Of a stretch of 64,000 bases of DNA, positions 10,931-23,740 are shown piece by piece. Position numbers and translations under genes: made by a program. The notes under the pieces are model-generated. The model did no database searches. It was not told the origin of the DNA and was given only the letters and a program-made list of their open reading frames with translations. This stretch comes from Heterocephalus glaber. Its lineage: Eukaryota > Chordata > Mammalia > Rodentia > Bathyergidae. How positions within the stretch are numbered: position 1 is the first letter of the stretch; the number at the start of each line of letters is the position of its first letter. The stretch is from positions 46,276,667 through 46,340,666 of the forward strand of contig NW_004624732.1 of the NCBI RefSeq assembly GCF_000247695.1, read 5' to 3'.

Positions 10931-12212
10931 AAGGTTGCTCCTAAGGGTCATTCTATTACTTATTTTTCTGTACTTCATGTACTTCAGGATTCTTAAGACC
11001 ATATTTAACATTGCTTTCTACTTTTAGTTCTTCCTCTTGCCTAAAAGATTTTCCAGTTTTCAATATTCAGAGTTGCACTCAATTTAGTGTTTAATTTAAA
11101 AATGTATTTAATTAATTTATTTAATTTATTATTTAATAAATTTATTTACGAAATTTACTTATTTTCAATTTAGAAATTTATTTCATTTATTTCTTGCAAG
11201 TTGAATCCAAAACTCATTACTAAAAAAAGATAGAAAAATAATACTTAAGAAGAAGTCTAAGGTGAAGAAAATAATATATAACTAAAAATTTAGTAAGACT
11301 TTAGAAAATGTAGCATGGTTCATAGTGTCAAAGTAAAACATCAAGGGAAATAAAGAGCTTAGAGACTGTCCTGACTATTCTTTGTAGAAAAATAAAATGC
11401 CAAATATGAGATTCAAATAGCCAGGTGCTTAACAAACATACCCATGTAGATTTTATAAAGAACTTCTTGAGGTAAATTCTTAAAAATTTTCATGTTAATT
11501 TTTGTCTTAAATTACACATTTTATAAGCAATGTTTTTTGAAAAATATTTTGTCTTATTCAGCTAAGTAGTAGAGAATAAATGTTCTTAACTGTCAGTGTG
11601 GAGATTGAATAGGGTATGTTTTTGAAATTTCATGATTCTTTACAGAAAAAAATCTTCTTGAATTGTTTGCTCTCTCTGTTTTCCTTTGCTTTCCTCTTTC
11701 CATTTTCTTCTTTTTAAGCAGAGAGAAAAGGGAAAATCAAAATCAAAATTTTGTTTATATCTAACTAGATATAAAGGTAGAGTCACATCCCTTCCCAAAA
11801 AGAAAGAGCAAATATATTTGCTGTAAATGTGTATATCTTTTATTTTCTTAACTACATCCAATTATCTGACTCATGATTACTGAGATTTGTGAATAAGAAA
11901 AGTTATGCTTCTCTAGCTCTTCAATTTAAATATTAGTAGTAAAATTAAATTGAAGGTGAGTACTAGATAAAATACCAGCAATGTTAGAATAGATAATGTG
12001 GATACCTGGATTCAAAACTAAAGAAACTAATCAGAAAAACAAGTGGATATGAATTTATAAGTATACATTTATGAGTTATTAACATGAATGTACTACATTA
12101 ACCTTTTATCAAAAATAACTCAGTGGATGTAATAAAAGAAGACAGAAATGAATTAAAATTATTGGCATTCCTAATGTAAAATGTATAAATGAAGAGACAA
12201 CTTCAAAAGTCA
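10931..12212. other. unassigned AT-rich sequence
   Basis: No gene or clear repeat is visible. A low-complexity TTTA/AATT patch lies at 11100-11195. A 73-codon reverse-strand frame at 11640-11861 has no recognisable domain and low-complexity composition. Confidence 0.5.
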
Positions 12213-13035
12213 TACAAGGCATAATCTAAAAAATAAAGTGAATGTTTAATTTTTTAATAAATTACACCAAAAGGCACACTGTGATTAATCTGCTTCAAAT
12301 ATTCCTCCTAGGTTTGAGCACAGTTATCTCATTGTTCTTGTCACTATCTTAAGCATTCATGGAAGTCTTACTTTTTTAAAGATACATACATTTCAAATTT
12401 TTTTATTAGTGTGTTTGTCGTACATCCTCAACAGGAGTTGGTACCTGTACAAAGCACGTCTTAATTCTCTTTTCATTCCCCTTACTACATCTCTTGGTCC
12501 CCTTCCCTTTTGCAAAAGGTGTACTTTCCTGTTTCCTATTATCTATCTTTTATTTTGCTCTTTGTTTATATTTCAGATCTCACCTGTAAGGGAAATCAGC
12601 TATATTTAAGCCTTTATGGCTGATTTATTTCACTTTTATGAGTGTCTTTAGTTGCACTTTCATGGCTGTTTCAATGTCTTGAATGGAGATAAAACATTTA
12701 CCATTCAAGATCATTTTGACTTTGGGGAAGAGCCAGAAGATATTGGGCACTCTATTCAGTGAATAACGTGGATGAGGACACACTGTCATATTTTTATCAG
12801 CCTGTCTTTCTCTTTGATGGCACTCAAGAACATATTAATCATACTTTTGACAAAAATTACATGAAGACATAAAAGGGGACTTTAAGAAGTGCTGCCCAAA
12901 ATGCCAAAAATGGTGGAATAAATGCATTGGCAGTAAGGGGAAGCATTTTGAGAGTGCTGAATAGCAATGTGTATTGTACTGTAACAAGGTTTTTTTTAAT
13001 CTCAAAGTCTCACTGTATATTTTCATCACTCCATA
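12213..13035 (-). mobile_element. Palindromic non-autonomous mariner, copy 2 (split by L1)
   Basis: The left end (AAGGCATAATCTAAAAAAT) and right end (TTTTCATCACTCCATA) are decayed inverted ends flanked by TA. The left arm, read on the minus strand, carries transposase remnants up to a CPHP...FWLFPKVK-like stretch near 12700-12790. The right arm on the plus strand reads DFKKCCPKCQKWWNKCI followed by a KHFE-like end at 12875-12965. The orientation is opposite to copy 1, with the same long-arm and short-arm design. A 250-bp L1 3' end interrupts the left arm. Confidence 0.75.
12380..12636 (-). mobile_element. L1 3'-end insertion inside mariner copy 2
   Basis: A T-rich start, ATTAGTGTGTTTGTCGTACAT, TCTCTTGGTCCCCTTCCC and then GATCTCACCTGTAAGGGAAATCA near 12580 and GGCTGATTTATTTCAC read as an old antisense L1 3' end. 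The flanking mariner sequence is continuous across it. A short ACTTTT-type repeat at both junctions is a plausible target-site duplication. Confidence 0.65.
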
Positions 13036-14639
13036 TAAAATAGCTTCCTTTTCATGTTTCTAATAAATCCAGACACACACAGAACTATCACAGTCAGAAA
13101 AACCTCTATACCTCTTAAAACAATTTGAAAATTGAATTGTGAAACTGCAGACTGAAAATTTTTCTTGAGAAAGAGAAAAAGGAATTATAGAGGTCATAAA
13201 ACTTTTGAGTCTGATTTCCCCTAAAAGCACATACAAAACCATTTTTTTTACAAAAACATTTTGTTTAGCTCACCTCAATTGACACATGATGATACTTTAA
13301 TCCAACTGGTAGAGCCACATTCTGAGCTTCTTCCCAGCCCAAAAGGAGAGATGTTTAGTCAGTTTATTTTAAAATTTACTTCCCAAGTAGACTACTTTTC
13401 ACATTCTAATGTCCTCTCCTTTTCTACCTGCACTACCTAAGTTTAGCTCTCTCCTCCTTGATCAAGACACATGCCTCAGTGAATACCCCTGTTCCCCTGA
13501 AACTAGGTTTTCCATTTTTATTCCACCTATGGTGTCAGTTGGGGCAAGCAGCAGGAGAAAGACATTCAGCTTGGATACTTTGAAAGGTGTTCAAAAGTGG
13601 TCTATTGACCAATGTAGATTTTATGAAACCATAAGGAATAATGCGAGGATAGAATTAGGAGGTGGATTTCTGCCTTTATCCCAGAAAGGGCAATATGAAG
13701 TAACCGTTACTAGAGCCCTGAGAAAACATAACCTTCCTTTGAAAGATGCAGCCAATTGAAGCAAGGCTTGCATGAGTGGAGATGGTAAAAATTCATTCTT
13801 TCTCTGTCTACTTTTCATGTTCCTCATTCATCAAACCTAAGCCAAAGGCACAGAGCAAGGGATGAGTACAGATGTAGTCCTTAAAGAACAGCCTTTGGTA
13901 ATCAAACTACCATTTTTGGATTATCAAACATCTGTTGGTTTAGAGATATTAGTAGATAAAAGAAAATTTTGAAATATTACAAAGAAAGTAGACAATAGTC
14001 TACTTCTCAGTATAACAATATAGTGTGCAGAACTATCTGTAAGCCAGTCTCAACTTTTATCTTTCTTTGCTAACTCATACCATAGTGTTAGGAATATGGA
14101 TTGAGACAAAGAAAGCATTGAATAAAAATAGATACACAGGAAATAATTCACTTACTTGGGCAATTTATGTAGCTTTAGCATACATCAATATATATAATTC
14201 AAACAATGAATAGGTGCTAAAATATTAAACTGGATGGCATGCTTGGACATTAACCAAAAACTAAGATTCTCTTGGGTAAATTGAGTTATCACTCTAATTA
14301 TGAGTCATTTTCACTTAATGATGGATTTCGGATAGACTTAACTTTATATATTGGTGAGTCCTAAAAGTTATTCCTGATGGATATCTCAGATCACAGATTT
14401 ATTTAGTATCTTAGGCCAGGTGTCAATCCCCCCGAGTAGCTAGGAGAAACTACTTCCAAGATGAGAACGATTATTTTGCAAAAAAGTTATTGTTCACTTA
14501 AAATTTTAGGGTTTTAAACTGTGTTTTCTTATCTGAGCTTGGTATGGGCTCAGTGTGGGCTTTTAATATTTTACAAATGCTTCATGAAACACTGATTAGA
14601 TAGATTATAGAAGCTAAATGTCCTACATAGTAGGCCAGC
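13036..14639. other. unassigned sequence with a 116-codon frame at 13409-13759
   Basis: No named repeat is recognised with confidence. The plus-strand frame at 13409-13759 is the longest one I cannot assign. Its product has a serine- and proline-rich start, then a basic stretch (RRKTFSL) and a KHNLPLKDAAN end. No domain, signal peptide or membrane segment is visible, and there is no splice or promoter context. It may be a decayed LTR or DNA-transposon piece. Confidence 0.4.
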
Positions 14640-16500
14640 TGCATAATCTTCTCTTCATCTGTGCTTGGCTTCAATTTGGCAGCTTTTTTCTCTCCCAAAT
14701 CCACTAACCAATAACCTCTAAGGACAGTGCTGCCCTAGCAGGATATCTGAGGTTCAACAACGTAATTTTTGTACCAGATATTCTACGACTTAGAACTCAG
14801 AGTGGCAATATCTTTACAAATGGGTTAATGCTCTCTAATTGTCACAGGGGATATTTCCATATTTCCCACTCCCTGGCCCTGAGGTGTCTCACTAAGTCAC
14901 CATGGTTATACACAATGAACTGCATGATGCCCTTGGTAGTTAGAGGATCGAGGTTTCTCAGAATTAAGTTATCATCCATAGGAATGGTAGGTAAAGCATT
15001 GAGGAAAGATTACAAAAGTGTACTGTCATCTCTCTCAGGATGAAGCATACTTTTTCTCTTGCTGTATGTTTTCTTGGTTTGTGGAAAAGAAAATACATTT
15101 GTTGCATAGTAGCAGAAAACACAATTTCAGAAACTATGTCTATTCATCCTAACAATGAAATTACAACTTAAGCAACTAATATATTTCTGATCATACTTTA
15201 ATATATATATATATACACAATAGTGTACTTTACTTGTTTAAGATATATTTGTCTTTGATTATATTCAATAAAAGAGATAGATAGTAGAGATTACATCACT
15301 GTTTTTCAGGATCCCTTGATTTCATGGATATGGGAACTACACTTGAAATTTGATGCTTTGATAAGTAAGGTGAACTTCAATAATTAAAGTTGACTATTAC
15401 TATCATAACTATCCTTACTCCATGAGAAAGAACCAAAGCAGGATTCTGTTAGTTGTCAAAAATATTTTAATTCTATAACAAAAGAAATGGGGTAATCATG
15501 AGTAGCTTGGGGAACACAATGAAATCTTTATGGTCCAGGGTCATTAATTATGCTGGTTTATTACCATAGATCAGCTTTATGACTGCTACACAGTAGTAAT
15601 GAGGATCCTACGGTTATCCTCAGTTTGAGGATAGTGTTTAACAATCCTTCACAGGTAGGAGTGCTTTACTCTTCTTAGTGTAGAGGATGCTGATAACTTC
15701 CAACCTATTAGAGTCTTTCTCAAGAGAAACTGACCTTCCCTTAATATAAAATGTTCTGGTAGTATAAAATCATTTAAATCAGATGTCTTGACATCATATT
15801 TAGTGTTCTATTGTTATACTGAACAAGTTGTGCTTTAAGGAGCTGCCTCATTAATTTTCTGTTAGGGTTTCCTAAAGTTGCACATGAGTCAAGTGCAGCT
15901 GTTACCACTTTGTCTCTGCTATCTCTTGAGGAACTTTGCCCAAATAGCCACTACAGGTAGGTCTTACTGAGTTTCTGTCACTCTCCGATCCCACCATTGT
16001 CATAGAAATCAGGAATCCTGTAGTGACCACATGCTCTAATTTCATCCTTAAACTACAAAGCACTTTTCAAGAAGGTTGGTGCTCTACTCATTCAGTGTCT
16101 TGGAGAAAGGAATGTCCTCAGAGGGTATACAGGATGGGTGCCGTGAGAAGAACACCGATGGTCAGTCCACTCAAAGTGATTTACATACCTTGGTCTACGT
16201 AGGTCATGGGATTTCAGACATCTTGGCTTCATTAATCAGAGGCCACCTTTGATAATTAGGTTCCATATGAGCTACCATCCTGGCTCCATGGAGGTAAACT
16301 CACCCGAATGGGAATGTGTATTCCTCTTTTCCAGATGATTTTCTTCCACACATACTTACTTGTTTTATTTTTATATAAATAAGCAGTTTTGTAATTCTTT
16401 TGGCAAATAAGTCTTCTGTTCTGAGGTTTGACTTCATCATTGGGCCCTATGGTGTGCAAAGCAGTGACTACAGGCATAGACCTAAAGATATAGTAGGGGT
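14640..16500 (-). mobile_element. Probable ERVL-MaLR internal region, antisense and degraded
   Basis: The base composition is more balanced than the surroundings. The reverse strand reads as decayed coding-like sequence, for example an NLDPLTTKGIMQFIVYNHGD stretch near 14885-14945. The interval resembles MaLR internal sequence as I remember it, including the AACTGAGGATAACCGTAGG and GACAATGGTGGGATCGGAG segments on the reverse strand. Stops occur throughout, so it has no coding capacity. No same-orientation LTRs bracket it. A different ERV class or a decayed pseudogene remains possible. Confidence 0.4.
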
Positions 16501-17695
16501 GTAACATGAGGAAAACTGGTATGTTATTTTAATGTACCAATCACACAATCTCAGAATCAAGTATTCATACAGGCTCAACCAGCTTCATTGGACAGAGGAG
16601 GGTAGGACACTTTTGATGGCATAAATACCTTAATTAAATTTCACATTCCCCATACATTTACTCATCTGAATTTTCCCAATTGCTCTTACTAATTCTTGGA
16701 TGCCTTTATTTCCAAGCAATCTTTTTACTTTTCATATCATGAGTGAAATTAATGCATATTAATCCAAATTTTATGCATGATTTACTTTAGTATTTCAGTA
16801 AAGACAATACATAATACAGAAGCTACTTTAGAGAGGCCTCATAATATTTGGATTTTCTATTGTTTTCTGAAATTAATAATTTAAAGATATGAATATCACT
16901 TTCTCTCTTTGTTTGAAATCCATTTACTTATGGACTGCCTATTACTAGTCCTATAAAACTTGTGTCCCTTATAAGGCTTTTATCACTATCAATAATTTAA
17001 CTACTGATTATCTCTGGATATCATAAACTATTGCTATCTTATCCTCTAATGTCAGACAAAGTATCTAATTCTAGATCTTCCTCATTGAGAATGTTTTATC
17101 TAAAGCCAATCTGTGCAAAATAATATATAAACCAAGGTTCAGTTGCAGGTTCCATAATACTGTAGATATTTAACCAGAAAATTCTATGATATAGTTAGTT
17201 GGGTATTTATAAAATCCTAGCACAGGGTAGAAGAGCAGGCTATAAGCTAAGATAACAGAAAAGATGCCCAGAATACAACTGTAGAACAGAATCCCAAGGA
17301 AAGTTGATAGTTTTATCACAATAAGGAAGCTGAGAATTGAAGATTTTCAATTTTAACTCTTAGCAGTAGGAACACACTAAGCTGTGACCTGTGAATCCTG
17401 AAGTCACTAATGATGTTAGAGTCTCTAGAGTCACATCACATGTGCTGAGCAAATGCATCTTCCTTTTTTCCCACTCAACTCCATTATAAAATAAAGTCTA
17501 GTGGAGTTCCTGGGATGGCAGTACGTACATCAAATCCAGACTTTAAATACAGCATTTGCCATCTAAATACCTCTAGTAAATAAGGCAAACCAGAAAGACA
17601 TAGAGACATGTCTTACTGCGCTTACTGTAAACAGAATATGATTCATCATGTTTTATGATAATGTCCTCTAATTCCATCCATGATGTTACAAATCA
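16501..17695. other. unassigned AT-rich sequence
   Basis: No gene or confidently recognised repeat is visible before the ID SINE. Confidence 0.5.
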
Positions 17696-17704
17696 CAGAA
17701 TTTT

Positions 17705-17792
17705 TTTTTTTAGTTTTTTGGTACCGGGCATTGAACTCGGGACCTTGGGCTTGTGAGGCAGGTGGTGGAACCACTGAGCTAAATCCCCCGCC
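17705..17792 (-). mobile_element. ID SINE, reverse strand
   Basis: A T-run (poly(A) on the other strand), then GGTACCGGGCATTGAACTCG near 17720 and CACTGAGCTAAATCCCCCGC: an ID element with tRNA-like B box (TTCAATGCCC type) and A box. The short direct repeat CAGAATTTT at 17696-17704, again from about 17793, supports retrotransposition. Confidence 0.9.
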
Positions 17793-17839
17793 CAGAATTT
17801 TATTCTTTTTAAAGACAGTAAAGGATTCAATTCTATTGA

Positions 17840-17935
17840 CTATATATTGAATATATATATGAATAATTATATATGAGTACATATATATAAATACATATAT
17901 TGAATATATGTATTTATATTATATATATAATAAGT
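17840..17935. repeat. (AT)-rich low-complexity repeat
   Basis: Tandem-like ATATAT/GAATATATATA blocks, including two near copies of TACATATATATAAATACATATATTGAATATATG, directly before an LTR. Confidence 0.75.
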
Positions 17936-17937
17936 AT

Positions 17938-18285
17938 TTCTAGATGTCTTCCCAAAGCCTCATGTGCCTGTGTGATACTGGATCAGTCCACCAATGGGTT
18001 TACAGATCAATGTGATGTTGAGAGGTGAAGCCTGGTGGGAGGAGGTGGGTCATTGTAGGTGTGACCTGGAAATATATGTACCCTTCCTGCCTTGAGGACT
18101 TTCTTGCTCTCTGCCATGCCATGAACTGTTTCTCCTTTGCAATGCCCATCTATTATTCAGTCCTGCCTTGAAGCCAGCCAACTATGCATTCTCTCTGCAA
18201 ACTAGGAGCCAAAATAGACCTCTTCTCCTTTAACTTGTGGATGTCAGGCATTTTCTTCCAGTAATAAGAAAGTAACTAAAACAAG
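17938..18285 (+). mobile_element. ERVL-MaLR LTR
   Basis: Near-complete MaLR LTR order: CCCAAAGCCTCATGTGCCTG, a GTTGAGAGGTGAAGCCTGGTGGGAGGAGGTGGGTCAT block, TTCTTGCTCTCTGCCATGCCATG, GAGCCAAAATAGACCTCTTCTCCTTTAA and TCAGGCATTTTCTTCCAGTAATAAGAAAGTAACTAA. It is a solo LTR of an ancient retroviral-like element with no internal region attached on this strand. Confidence 0.85.
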
Positions 18286-18409
18286 GTCTGTGCTATTTTC
18301 TCACATGTTTAGATTTTTGAACCACCACTGCTCTCAAGAAATAGGCCTATTTCATCATACAAAGCTCTCTCTCATGACACTTCTATATATTTCACTTCCC
18401 CCCTCCATA

Positions 18410-18475
18410 CATCTCATATCAGCTGTAACACCTGGCAATAGCTAATCTGTTCTCCAGCTCTATAATTTCAAATGT
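18410..18475 (-). mobile_element. Old L1M 3'-UTR fragment
   Basis: CCTGGCAATAGCTAATCTGTTCTCCAGCTCTATAATTT resembles the antisense 3' UTR of old L1M elements. It is short, so the call is tentative. Confidence 0.4.
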
Positions 18476-18519
18476 ATCTTGTATTTGATAAATGGTTATT
18501 TACTTTTGATGTGGATTCA

Positions 18520-18595
18520 CTACCAGAATTTAAGCCCTCAAAGGCAGAGAGTATCTGTCTTACTCACAGATTCACGGTAATTTCTGAACTCTCTA
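18520..18595 (+). mobile_element. L2 3'-end fragment
   Basis: CCAGAATTTAAGCCCTCAAAGGCAGAGAGTATCTGTCTTACTCAC matches the AATGTAAGCTCC-ATGAGGGCAGGGA-TGTCT pattern of L2 3' ends. Confidence 0.5.
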
Positions 18596-18600
18596 GAATT

Positions 18601-20519
18601 GAAAACTTGTGTCTTGTAGGGATATTTGACAGATTTCCCTAATCTAATGTTAATCTTTCATTTAACAATAGTTTTTTTTCTTATTAAAAAGGGACTCAAT
18701 CAATTCTACCTCCAGACAAAAATTTAGTTACAGCTCATTTTATTAATAAACTATTTACTAACAACAGGCACTAAACTTCGTGTGACTATGCTGATCAATG
18801 TACTGAAAATATACATCATAAATAAAACATCAATGGGCTACTATTTCAATAGGCAAAGAATCACAATGCTTTATAAGAAACCTATCATGTTACAGCATTT
18901 TGGAAATACTATTTATTGTAAAACTTGCACACTTTATGAATGGCCATGTAAAATTAACAGCTGTATTTAGTTTCAGAATCATTTACCATCTAGTCTTGTC
19001 TCATTCACAATTGCTCCAAATGTATTGATTTTTAAAAGAGCTGCTGACAACTTTCTGGAGACCTTGAAAATCATTTTAGTCAAAAATAATTTTCCTAGGA
19101 CTTGCCTATGATTTCTGTGTTTATTTTGTCTGTTTTCTATTGACAGTGTATTCTTGTTTCAATTGTTAACTTCAGAAATATTTACCATTCAATGGAAAAT
19201 GATTTTCATCAAAGGATCCTCTTTAGCTGTTAAACTTCATCTGTTCTGTTGCTTACTTGTCTCCTGATACCATCTTTTGTGTCTGAAATCAGGGCCTTTT
19301 GAGAGTGGAATGATTGTACCCTATACAGATTAAAAAATTGTAAAGAGGTGTTTCTCCCCCCTTAATTCTATTTCTAAAATTATAAACCACTTGTTGACTT
19401 ATCCTAAGGATTATTGACAAATTCAAATTCTATGGGATTATTAATTTCCCTCAATAACCCTTGTGAAGTTGCAGAAAATGAAGTTTTTACAACTACTTGA
19501 GTTGTGAGTAAGTTCCATGTCAATGTGTATGTGCTTCTGTGTGTGGCTGTTTATCAAAACAGGATAGAAAGTCTCAAAGTAACTATAGTCTTGAAAAACT
19601 TAAATAACAACAAAATTATTTATCTTAAACAATAATAAAATAAGCTGTAAAACAATTTAAGTATAAACATGTGTTTTCTAAGAAAATAATGAGAACATTC
19701 CTTTTACACATATTCCCTTTTATAACATTCCAATAAATATTGCCATGAAAAGAAAAATTGTGACTCACGATGACTATGCTAAGAACTATGGTAACTGTGT
19801 CAGGAAACCAAACCATCAAAACTTTATGAAAAGAGCTGAACCATAGAGTAGGAGTGTGTGTAAGTCATTCCTTTAGGAGACATTATAAGACAGATTTCAT
19901 TGTCACCTATTAATCATTTATAATAAAAGCACAAGCATTATAAAATATGTATTAAACACCATTAGGTAATGTTGCTATTACCATTTCTTTTGAATACATG
20001 ATTAAGTCGTAAGAAGATTTACAAGCCCTATCCCATTTTTTTCCCCAATGTATTTCTAATAAAATCTAGTATTTGTTTTGGTGATATATCTGACAAATGT
20101 CTAGAAAGATCCAAAGATAAAGAGAGATGAAAAAACAACTGAAATATCAATGTTCCAACAGAGTTTTTTGAATTGACACCTAATTCAAAGATAGAAATTT
20201 GTTGTTGAATTGTTTAAAAGGATTTTTGTTTTTACAGCTTATTTTTATTCAAAGATAAACAGTTAAGACATGAAAGATACAAAACAATGACATTTGCCAC
20301 TTCAAATTTCAGCTTATTGACTAACAACCAAATACACTTTTAATCTGAAATATGATAAGTAAGTGTTATGGAATCAGCAAATATCAGTTTTATCTTTGCC
20401 AGCTAAAAGATATTTGCCAGATGCCTGATTCAGTCTGAGCCAGGGTTTTCTATGAGTAAAGTTAAAAAACATTGCTCTATTAAAAAAAAAATATGTTTGA
20501 ATTAAATGAATGTTATTCT
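18601..20519. other. unassigned AT-rich sequence
   Basis: I see no gene, RNA or recognisable repeat. Frames at 18782-18970 and 19625-19819 are short and lack protein character. Confidence 0.5.
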
Positions 20520-20910
20520 TTAGACTTAGGCTGTCCCCTAAAATTCTGATGTGCGTGGAAGGTCATTGAATTATAGGAGCAAGGTACTCATCAGTGGATT
20601 TTTCCATTGATTATTTCAATAGCTAAATGTACTGTTAGGAGTGGGGTGTGTTTACAAAAGGAAGGACACTTTGGGCATGACTTGGAAGGGTGTATCTCCC
20701 TTCTTGGTTCCTCTCCTTGTTCTCTGCTCACTAGATTCTACTGTACAAGCACCTTTCCCCTGTTAGGTCCTTCCTTTATGTTGTGTCTGTCATGTATCCA
20801 GCTGACTGTGGATTGAATCCTCTAAAAACTGTGAGCAAAAAGTTTCTTCCTTGAAGTCATGAGTATTGAGTATTTTGTTCCAGTGATGGGAACTGTGATT
20901 AAGATAAGAA
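20520..20910 (+). mobile_element. ERVL-MaLR LTR (older copy)
   Basis: It matches the MaLR LTR pattern from the 5' end (GGCTGTCCCCTAAAATTCTGATGTG, GGTCATTGAATTATAGGAGCAAGGT) to the 3' end (GTGAGCAAAAAGTTTCTTCCTT, TATTTTGTTCCAGTGATGGGAACT). Its forward frame at 20607-20816 is incidental. Confidence 0.75.
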
Positions 20911-21528
20911 GTATATTTTTATTCACATTATTAGATGCTCAGTAAGATTCCCAGTATTCCTATCCCCTTTCATTTTGATAGTCTTCTCTGGATCCTTTTC
21001 TATCTTCATTCTTTTAATGTTAATATTTCTTACAATTTCAATTTAAGCCTGTCCTTTACTCATTGTGTATTTTCTTCCAAACCTATTTCTATGATTTGCA
21101 TTATCAGTAAATACCAAAATATTCTCTTGTCTCCCTTCATACTACCTCTCTTCTGATCCATGTTTCTTTCTAGTTTGTCCCTAGATGTCTTAAAATATCT
21201 CAAAGTTAGTATATACTATAGCATAATATAGATAAAACAGTTTTTTCAGTCATCGAAACATATTTAGAAACTTTCCTCATTTCTCCATTAATGATAAATA
21301 CCAGATTTGTGGTTTTTAAAAATAATCTACAGAATGAAATTGAAATACAGAAGACTCTTAATTTACATCCTCTTCTATCTTTGTGTAAAGATCCCACTTC
21401 ACACTGAGTCATCAATTGCTTTTCTATTTAAATAAACACACCAATAATTTTTGATTGAAAGTAGTAGGCATCTTTGTATTACTTGAAATATTAAAAAAAT
21501 TCTGTTGTGCCATCATGATGTTTTACTA
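20911..21528. other. unassigned sequence
   Basis: No gene is visible. A pyrimidine-rich block at 20940-21170 gives an open frame without domain features and may be an unrecognised old repeat. Confidence 0.45.
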
Positions 21529-21544
21529 GCAAAATTCATTTATT

Positions 21545-21634
21545 TATTTATTTATTTTGGGTACCGGGGATCAAACTCGGGACCTTCCGCTTACGAGGCA
21601 GTTGCCGGAACCACTGAGCCATATCCCCGGCCTG
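21545..21634 (-). mobile_element. ID SINE with 16-bp target-site duplication
   Basis: A (TTTA)n tail is followed by GGTACCGGGGATCAAACTCG and CCACTGAGCCATATCCCCGG, an antisense ID element. A perfect 16-bp repeat (GCAAAATTCATTTATT) at 21529-21544 and 21635-21650 fixes the insertion. Confidence 0.95.
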
Positions 21635-21650
21635 GCAAAATTCATTTATT

Positions 21651-23024
21651 ATCTTTTGTTCTCTAATTGGAGTTTTGACAAATCATTGCCTTCTTTTCCC
21701 ATGATACTTATTTATTTGTTCAAGGTTTACGCAAACAATATATGTTTATTATTTCCCCACCACATGGACAGCTTCATGAAGTTTGATCCTTGTGTTTTAT
21801 TTACTTTTGAGTTACTTTTGTAAACTTTACTCTGAAAAAATAAGAAATAACAAATCACACTGATGAATGAATTATGTGACATCTCAGTCTAACTGAGCTA
21901 CAAAATAAATATTTGTTGTTCTTAACGTAAGATAGTATAGAGAGATCTAATTACATCTTATTGTGCATTGAATTTTATGTCTTGGGTAGTAATTACCATT
22001 TATTTTAAAATGTATTTAAAAACTAATGATTAGTTATGTTCTTATTTTGTCAATAAATATATTCTACATACATGATTTGAATATTTTTCAGAACTACAGT
22101 TTACAAAATAATTGTAAAATAATTAATATATTTAAAGCATATGTTGGCTTACAGAAATCTTTCAAAAGGTGATAAATATTTACTACTGTTTTCCAAATCA
22201 TCGTATTCAAAATGTAACTCTTGAATATTGTATTATTAAAGAAAATAAAAATTTCAAACTACAGAGTGAAATTTCATGTGCTTAGTCTCCCTTTCTGCAA
22301 CTGATATTTTTTGTCATGTGCTAGGTTTCCAGAAGGTACTCTGGAAAAAAAGGGTAACTGAAAACAGTCTAGCCTCATAACTCTCTGTACTAAAAAGACT
22401 GCCAATTATAGTGGATGCTCAACAATTTCAAAAGGAAGAAATTACTTTGGGGTGTAGATTTTGAATGGGTTAGCTGATGTAGTTGTGAAGTAAGTTTTTA
22501 CTATTTCTTATATGAAGTCATTGTTTATGATAATGCATCTTCAAACTTCTAGCCTCTTTTGTGTCAAGATGTCCAAAACCTTCAAGTAGAATCAGTATTA
22601 ATCTAAGAAAGAACACTAGTAGCATAAAGACACCCATAAAATGCATTAAAATATGTCCTAAAAATTTTCTTTTTGTTATTTCAACAATTGATTTATTTCA
22701 AAAGCTGGCATTTCAAAAATAGTCCTGATTCTATTTAAAATTTGGGCAGATTCTATGAAGACATGATAAACTTGTAGGATAACTTGTACTTTGTCAAGTA
22801 AAACCTAAGAAAATACTCATGAAAAATGTTAAACTATATATTGCAAATTCTCTACAGCTGCGAGGGAGAGAGAAAAAACAGTTAATGTACCCTTTTAGGA
22901 TGTTTTTCGGATCAATATGATTATACTTAATGATGATTTTTTTCTAATTTTTCTTTATATCAATTTAAGGATTCTCTTTATTTGTGTTTTTTTATCAAAT
23001 AGTGTTTACTCTGATCTGTATATA
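21651..23024. other. unassigned AT-rich sequence
   Basis: No gene or confidently recognised repeat is visible. Confidence 0.5.
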
Positions 23025-23125
23025 TTCTGATAACTGGGGATATAGAGTGAACAAATAAAATTTCTAGACACACAAAGATTATGCTTTAGTGGTACAATAA
23101 CCAATAAAGATAAATAAGTAAAATG
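23025..23125 (-). mobile_element. Possible L2 fragment
   Basis: ACTGGGGATATAGAGTGAACAAATAAAATTTCTAG resembles the antisense L2 3' region (GGGATACAGCAGTGAACAAAACAGAC). It is weak and old. Confidence 0.4.
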
Positions 23126-23740
23126 TAGAGGTTTCTCTGTTAGTAATAATTGCTATTTATAAATTGGTATCCACATATCCACAAAAAGATTTCTGTGAAT
23201 TTCCAATACTTAGTTTAAAATAGTATATTTTCATTGAATTTTTCTTGCTCCCTAATTTTCTACTTTATTCTTTTCCTCTGTGTTCCCTGATCTCAAATGT
23301 GATTCTTCATTCCCTGCACCCTGCCTTTTTCCAACAATTTCTCTCTCTAAATGATTTGTGTTCCACTGGCAGTTCTGTGCTGAAGAAAGTGATATATCCT
23401 GATGAAGCCATTAAGCACTGTACTATAGGCATTAAGAGGATGATATAGGCATGATTTCAATCATGCAAAAGGAAACTACCCTTCCTCTAAGTAGGAAAAA
23501 CGTCAGAGAGCTTAACCCACTCTACTCTACATTTTTATTTCATTAGATTCAAATCTTAGAATGTCAGAACAAATTAATGCTTTTCCCTCTACAAGGCAAT
23601 CACCATAAGTATCATCATCATCAGATTCGTGTTGCATACCCGCAGGGAGGAGGGTCTGGACTGAGAATATTCAGCACGTTGAAAAGTACCAAAGTTGAAA
23701 TAGAGGAGAAATGGGCTAATAATATGGGAAATATACTAAT
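23126..23740. other. unassigned sequence
   Basis: No recognisable repeat or gene. A 98-codon frame from 23577 runs through the poly(A) insertion below and ends without domain features. Confidence 0.45.

Noticed and set aside
21541..21556. TTTA tandem as an independent microsatellite
   Set aside because: It is the A-rich tail of the ID SINE read on the opposite strand.
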